DNA of 57,514 bases from Bacteroidota bacterium (GTDB taxonomy: Bacteria; Bacteroidota; Bacteroidia; Chitinophagales; Chitinophagaceae): positions 1-57,514 of the forward strand of contig JAHEFK010000012.1 of NCBI GenBank assembly GCA_024640225.1, given 5' to 3'. This document shows positions 53,460-57,514 of the stretch, piece by piece. The position numbers and the translations under genes were made by a program. Under the pieces are notes generated by a model. It searched no databases. It was not told where the DNA came from and saw only the letters and a program-made list of their open reading frames with translations. How positions within the stretch are numbered: position 1 is the stretch's first letter; every line of letters starts with the position of its first letter.

Positions 53460-54743
53460 ATGGCATTAAGCTGGAATGAAATAAAGGAAAGAGCAATATT
53501 ATTTGCTAAAGAATGGGAGAATGATTTTAATGAAGATGCTGAGGCAAAGTCTTTTATGGATGGTTTTTTTAATGTCTTTGGAATACCAAGAAGACGTGTT
53601 GCAAGTTTTGAAAAATTTGTAAGAAAAGAAGATGGGAAACAAGGCTTTATAGATTTGCTTTGGAAAGGAACCTTGCTAATTGAATTTAAAAGTAGAGGAA
53701 AAGATTTAGGCAAGGCTCATGAGCAAGCTAAGGACTATTTTCCGGGATTGAAAGACCATGAATTGCCTAAATATATTTTGGTTTCTGATTTTGAACGGTT
53801 CAAATTATATGATTTAGAAGAAAATAGTAACATTGAATTTACTTTAAAAGAGTTCGTAAACAATGTTCAATATTTTGGATTTATAGCTGGTTATCAAAAA
53901 AAGGTTTACAAAGAACAAGACCCTGCAAACATAAAAGCAGCGGAGCTAATGGGTAAACTTCACGACAGACTTGAAGAAATTGGATATACAGGACATCCGT
54001 TAGAAGTTTACTTGGTGAGAATCTTATTTTTATTGTTTGCCGAAGACACAACCATTTTTAATAAGCAACAATTTCAAGATTATTTAGAACAACGAACAGC
54101 CGAAGACGGAAGCGACCTTGCATCAAAACTGCAAGAATTATTTCAAGTACTAAACACAGCAAAAGAAAATCGATTTAAAAATTTGGACGAGCAGTTGGCA
54201 GATTTTCCTTATGTAAACGGGAAGCTATTTGAAGAAAACTTGCCTACGGCAAGTTTCGATACGAAAATGAGACAAGCCTTGCTTGACTGCTGTTACATTG
54301 ATTGGAGCAAAATATCGCCAGCGATATTTGGTTCAATGTTTCAAAGTGTAATGAACCCAAAAGAACGCAGAAACCTGGGAGCACATTATACGAGCGAAAC
54401 CAATATTTTAAAACTTATCAAACCGCTTTTCTTAGACGACCTTTGGAAAGAATTTGAAAGCATCAAAGACAACAAAAACAAACTTCCCGAATTTCATAAA
54501 AAATTAAGCACTCTCAAATTCCTTGACCCTGCTTGTGGTTGCGGTAATTTCCTTGTGATTACATACCGAGAATTACGATTGCTTGAATTAGAAATTTTAA
54601 GAGCATCGAACAAAACTGGACAAAGAGTATTTGACGTTCGAGAAATTATTTGGCTTGACGTTGATATGATGTGCGAATTGAATATGAAGAATTTCCTGCA
54701 AGAATTGCCGAAGTTGCAATGTGGCTTATCGACCACCAAATGA
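53460..54743 (+). CDS. MmeI-like restriction-methylation protein, N-terminal part (frameshifted)
   Basis: Residues 1-404 are in the family frame; the last 23 codons are out of frame. N-terminal nuclease motif D65-x9-E75-x-K77 (GFIDLLWKG ... IEFKSRG), the same spacing as MmeI. Then a helical spacer and the methyltransferase motif I DPACGCGNF (356-364). The frame is lost just after DVDMM at about 54671, where the homologous sequence continues one base back in the overlapping frame. Type IIG/IIL enzymes of this kind cut and methylate DNA from one polypeptide. If this is a real deletion, the enzyme is broken after motif I; if a sequencing error, a normal protein of about 907 residues is encoded. 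Confidence 0.85.
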   Translation: MALSWNEIKERAILFAKEWENDFNEDAEAKSFMDGFFNVFGIPRRRVASFEKFVRKEDGKQGFIDLLWKGTLLIEFKSRGKDLGKAHEQAKDYFPGLKDHELPKYILVSDFERFKLYDLEENSNIEFTLKEFVNNVQYFGFIAGYQKKVYKEQDPANIKAAELMGKLHDRLEEIGYTGHPLEVYLVRILFLLFAEDTTIFNKQQFQDYLEQRTAEDGSDLASKLQELFQVLNTAKENRFKNLDEQLADFPYVNGKLFEENLPTASFDTKMRQALLDCCYIDWSKISPAIFGSMFQSVMNPKERRNLGAHYTSETNILKLIKPLFLDDLWKEFESIKDNKNKLPEFHKKLSTLKFLDPACGCGNFLVITYRELRLLELEILRASNKTGQRVFDVREIIWLDVDMMCELNMKNFLQELPKLQCGLSTTK

Positions 54744-56179
54744 ATATGCAAATTAGCAATGAGTTTGGACAATACTTTGTTCGATTACCTTTGAAAAAAG
54801 CCGCTAAAATTGTTCACGCAGACGCATTAGAAACGGAATGGGAAAATATTGTTTCAAAAAATGACCTCTCTTTTATTCTTGGAAATCCTCCTTTCATCGG
54901 TTCTAAAATAATGAAGCAAAGTCAGCGTGACCAAATTGTAAAGCAGTTTGATAATGCAGACGGAAGTGGAGTTTTAGACTATGTAACTGGTTGGTATATT
55001 AAAGCCGCAAAATTTATTCAAGACACAAAAATTAAAGTTGGTTTTGTTTCTACAAACTCAATTGTTCAAGGCGAACAAACGAGCATACTTTGGGGACAAA
55101 TGTTGAATAAATACAAAATCAAAATTCATTTTGCACATAGAACTTTTAAATGGAGCAATGAAGCAAAAGGAAATGCAGCAGTTTATTGTGTGATAGTTGG
55201 CTTCGCCAACTACGACACTAATAACAAAAGCATTTTTGAATATGAAGATATTAAAGGTGAAGCCCACGAAATAAAAGCAAAAAATATTAATCCTTATTTA
55301 GTTGATGCAAAAGATTTATTGATAAACAAAAGTTCAAATCCAATTTGCAATGTTCCGAAAATGAGTTTTGGAAATATGCCTTTAGACGGTGGGCATTTGC
55401 TATTATCAGACGAAGAAAAAAACGAATTTATTTTAAAAGAACCGAAGGCAGAAAAATTTATTAAGCCTTTAATTTCAGCGTATGAATTTTTAAACGGTGG
55501 CAAACGTTGGTGCTTATGGCTTGTTGATGCAGAGCCAAGCGAACTTAAACAATTGCCCGAAGTTTTAAAACGAGCAGATTTGGTAAAGAAATTTCGTTTA
55601 GATAGTAAAGCACCATCAACACAAAAATTTGCAAGCACACCAACTCTATTTCGTGACAGAAATCAACCTGCTTCTTTTATTGTAGTTCCAAGAGTTTCTT
55701 CTGAAAACCGAAAGTATATCCCAATGGGATTTTTTGATAAAAATTCTATCGTGAGTGATACTTGTATGTCAATACCGAACGGAACACTATATCACTTTGG
55801 TGTATTGATGTCAACTATTCATATGGCTTGGGTTAAATCTGTTTGTGGGCGATTAGAAAGTCGTTTTAGATATTCAAAAGATATAGTTTACAATAATTAT
55901 CCTTGGCCAGAAAATCCCTCAGAAAAGCAAACCAAAGCCATAGAAACAGCAGCACAAAAAGTTTTAGATGCAAGACTGCAATTTCCTAACAGTTCACTTG
56001 CCGACCTTTACGACCCATTGACTATGCCACCAACGTTGGTAAAAGCACATAACGAATTGGACAAGGCAGTTGACTTGGCTTACAGACCACAACCCTTCAC
56101 AAGTGAAGCCAATCGAATGGAGTTTTTATTTGAACTATACGAAAAATATACAGCAGACCTTTTTCAAAAGAGAAGGTGA
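54671..56179 (+). CDS. MmeI-like restriction-methylation protein, C-terminal part (frameshifted)
   Basis: 502 codons that begin with family residues IEYEEFPARIAEVAMWLIDHQ (split at 54674 and after). Methylase motif IV is GNPPFIGSK (N72-F75). The target-recognition region follows (about 230-410), and a C-terminal helical part ends at 56179. No independent start is evident: the nominal GTG at 54671 comes straight from the frame overlap. Joined to the upstream part it gives about 907 residues, the normal length of the family. A short 10-base gap leads to the cyclase-like gene. Confidence 0.85.
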   Translation: MRIEYEEFPARIAEVAMWLIDHQMNMQISNEFGQYFVRLPLKKAAKIVHADALETEWENIVSKNDLSFILGNPPFIGSKIMKQSQRDQIVKQFDNADGSGVLDYVTGWYIKAAKFIQDTKIKVGFVSTNSIVQGEQTSILWGQMLNKYKIKIHFAHRTFKWSNEAKGNAAVYCVIVGFANYDTNNKSIFEYEDIKGEAHEIKAKNINPYLVDAKDLLINKSSNPICNVPKMSFGNMPLDGGHLLLSDEEKNEFILKEPKAEKFIKPLISAYEFLNGGKRWCLWLVDAEPSELKQLPEVLKRADLVKKFRLDSKAPSTQKFASTPTLFRDRNQPASFIVVPRVSSENRKYIPMGFFDKNSIVSDTCMSIPNGTLYHFGVLMSTIHMAWVKSVCGRLESRFRYSKDIVYNNYPWPENPSEKQTKAIETAAQKVLDARLQFPNSSLADLYDPLTMPPTLVKAHNELDKAVDLAYRPQPFTSEANRMEFLFELYEKYTADLFQKRR

Positions 56180-56189
56180 AAAAGAAAAA

Positions 56190-57068
56190 ATGAACGAAAA
56201 TTTAAAATACGAGAAACGAATAATTGCATTCATAGACATTCTTGGATTTAGAGAATTGATAAAGGATTCTGAAAAAAATCCTGCTACACTCGAAAAAATC
56301 TATGAAATAATTAAGTATTTTAAAAATTGGGAAAAGCCTGAAAGTTGGAATTTAAAAACAATTGAAATTGAAGAAGATGCTCAAAAGAAAGGACTTGCTA
56401 ATTTTGACTTATCAAACAAATCAACTTGCACCTGCTTTTCAGATTCAATTATTGTTTCAATAAAAATTTCAGATGGCGATATAAACTCCAGTCTTTCAAC
56501 CTTAATTGCCAATATTTCATATATCGGCTCTTACATTATTCAGAAAGGAATTTTGTTAAGAGGTTCAATTACTATCGGAAATATTATTCATCAAGACAAT
56601 GGAATTATTTTAGGTCAAGGATTTATTGATGCTTACAATTTAGAATCGAAACTTGCAACCTTTCCCAGAATTGTTGTGTCTGACAAATTAATTAAAGAAT
56701 TAAACTACCCACTAGAAGCTAAAAGAAATAGATACCCTTATCACCAATATCTAACTCGTGACAAAGACGGTTGTATTGGATTTAATCAGTTAAAATATTT
56801 TGAGGTAGTTCAATCTTGGACAGAAATGAAAGAAAATATTTTAAAAGATGCTTTAGACAAAGCAAGAAAAGTAATTATAGAAGGCTTGGATTATTCTTTT
56901 GAGCTTCCATCGGTTCATTCAAAATACCAGTGGTTAAAGAATGAATATAACAGTTTAATTATTTTAACTGACAACATAAAGCAACCAATTAAAGAGTTAA
57001 ACGAAAACATAGCAGGTCAAAATATTCACTTCTCATACACAGACAACTATTACTATGGAAAGAAATAG
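56190..57068 (+). CDS. Class III nucleotidyl-cyclase-like protein
   Basis: 292 residues from the ATG at 56190, 10 bases after the methylase part; a longer in-frame extension overlaps that gene and adds unrelated residues. The fold marks are those of class III cyclases: FIDILGF with metal ligand D16, FSDSIIVS with second ligand D85, LLRGSITIG (R124-G130) and GQGFIDAYNLE followed by FPRIVVS. The GD of classic cyclases is SD here. No transmembrane segment or sensor domain is seen. It may make a cyclic nucleotide for defence, as Pycsar cyclases do, or be an enzyme of another kind with the same fold. No effector gene is visible downstream. Confidence 0.7.
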   Translation: MNENLKYEKRIIAFIDILGFRELIKDSEKNPATLEKIYEIIKYFKNWEKPESWNLKTIEIEEDAQKKGLANFDLSNKSTCTCFSDSIIVSIKISDGDINSSLSTLIANISYIGSYIIQKGILLRGSITIGNIIHQDNGIILGQGFIDAYNLESKLATFPRIVVSDKLIKELNYPLEAKRNRYPYHQYLTRDKDGCIGFNQLKYFEVVQSWTEMKENILKDALDKARKVIIEGLDYSFELPSVHSKYQWLKNEYNSLIILTDNIKQPIKELNENIAGQNIHFSYTDNYYYGKK

Positions 57069-57282
57069 CAAACCCACTTTAAAAGCACATTTAAAAACTA
57101 CTCAAGCAGCCGCACAGAAAATGATTTTTAAAAAATCTTGCAAATCCGAATCACAATTGACAGACAAATAAGATAAATGAATGACACTGAATCTATTAAC
57201 AAGTGTTTGGCAAAAGTGACGGTTCAAAACAAACATAAATTACACGATCCAAAATCTGCCAGTACCCCCCAAAAAAAATCTC
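57069..57282. other. 214-base gap after the cyclase-like gene
   Basis: No reading frame longer than about 15 codons with family features, no clear hairpin terminator, no RNA gene. It separates the accessory locus from the convergent ribonuclease Z gene. Confidence 0.6.
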
Positions 57283-57514
57283 TTACACTTCGTAGGTAAT
57301 CCCTTCAATAGTAGCAAACGTATTTGGGAAAATGCTGCGCGCTTCTTCTTCAAAAACACGCACCTCTCTATACTTACTAGAATAGTGCCCCAGCAATAAT
57401 TTTTTTGTTTTAGCTAATACTGCAAATTGTGCGGCTTGTTTGGCCGTGCTGTGAAAGCGCATTGCTGCCTTACTTTCATCTACTTGTAAATAGGTGCTTT
57501 CATGATAGAGGGTA
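57283..57514 (-). CDS. rnz: Ribonuclease Z, C-terminal part (N-terminus beyond window)
   Basis: 76 codons to the stop at 57283-57285. It carries the C-terminal RNase Z signature: LYHESTYL, FHSTAKQAAQFA and LLLGHYSSKY, with the HExT and GHYS histidines that bind zinc. The enzyme trims tRNA 3' ends. The gene runs off the right edge. Confidence 0.9.
   Translation of the reverse strand, partial: TLYHESTYLQVDESKAAMRFHSTAKQAAQFAVLAKTKKLLLGHYSSKYREVRVFEEEARSIFPNTFATIEGITYEV

Noticed and set aside
54660-54743. Programmed -1 frameshift in the MmeI-like gene
   Set aside because: No slippery heptamer or downstream pseudoknot is apparent, and family proteins are made from a single frame.
56070-56189. 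N-terminal extension of the cyclase-like protein
   Set aside because: These 40 codons overlap the methylase gene in another frame and do not resemble the family; the ATG at 56190 fits the conserved start (residues EKRIIAFIDILGF).
56190-57282. Complete Pycsar system
   Set aside because: No effector gene (TIR, TM or other) with a nucleotide-binding domain is seen next to the cyclase-like gene, so only a partial resemblance is claimed.

Overview
This window looks like a piece of a Bacteroidota chromosome, most likely a Chitinophagales/Chitinophagaceae-type member. Supporting signs are the low G+C content, the many TAnnTTTG-type -7 promoter boxes with no clear Shine-Dalgarno sequences, type IX secretion (T9SS) sorting domains, SprB/PKD-like adhesin repeats, a BatA-type protein, a BBP2 barrel, DUF2480, DUF4199 and a one-chain E1 alpha/beta dehydrogenase. 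No rRNA, tRNA, transposase or CRISPR array was recognised. Everything here was read by eye; no database search was run.

Layout. 1-5119: 5' part of a giant secreted repeat adhesin (minus strand, cut by the window edge). 5287-9114: LutB-like iron-sulfur protein, polysaccharide-deacetylase-like protein, L,D-transpeptidase and DUF2480. 9184-11307: PpiD-like periplasmic chaperone. 11308-11845: AT-rich gap of 538 bases. 11846-15428: T9SS cargo with a PA domain and an exported YtcJ-like amidohydrolase. 15444-18466: two perfect parS sites around and inside mnmG, then a YdeI-tail protein, recX and apaG. 18619-20427: typA. 20504-22746: a Crp/Fnr regulator followed by a sulfur/redox operon (two rhodaneses, OsmC, a small membrane protein, thioredoxin). 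22801-29816: a Rossmann protein, a small GldL-like membrane protein, and a minus-strand operon (BatA-type protein, catalytically dead dihydroorotase, DUF4199, glycosyltransferase, BBP2 barrel). 29895-33006: small envelope proteins, including a bacterial Kunitz-type domain. 33007-35406: an operon of a photolyase-like FAD protein, two flavin reductases and an overlooked DUF2256 mini-protein. 35644-42007: a small secreted protein and a 1927-residue adhesin sharing a C-terminal module. 42510-45681: small stress/housekeeping genes. 45808-53332: pyrG, 2-oxoacid dehydrogenase E1, a basic-tailed lipoprotein, an SPFH protein and two genes of aminomuconate (kynurenine) degradation. 53460-57068: a compact accessory locus. 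57283-end: C-terminal part of ribonuclease Z.

Three points stand out. First, the two 16-base parS sites 438 bases apart at mnmG suggest the window is near the chromosome origin; the AT-rich gap 3.6 kb away has several near-matches to DnaA boxes. Second, the photolyase-like protein, two flavin reductases and DUF2256 overlap or nearly abut, which suggests one flavin/light-dependent module; the photolyase-like protein has its FAD domain first and an alpha/beta-looking region after it. Third, an MmeI-like restriction-methylation gene split by a -1 frameshift is followed 10 bases later by a protein with the main metal-binding marks of a class III nucleotidyl cyclase. This pair sits between core genes, looks transferred, and is the best candidate for an undescribed defence-type arrangement.
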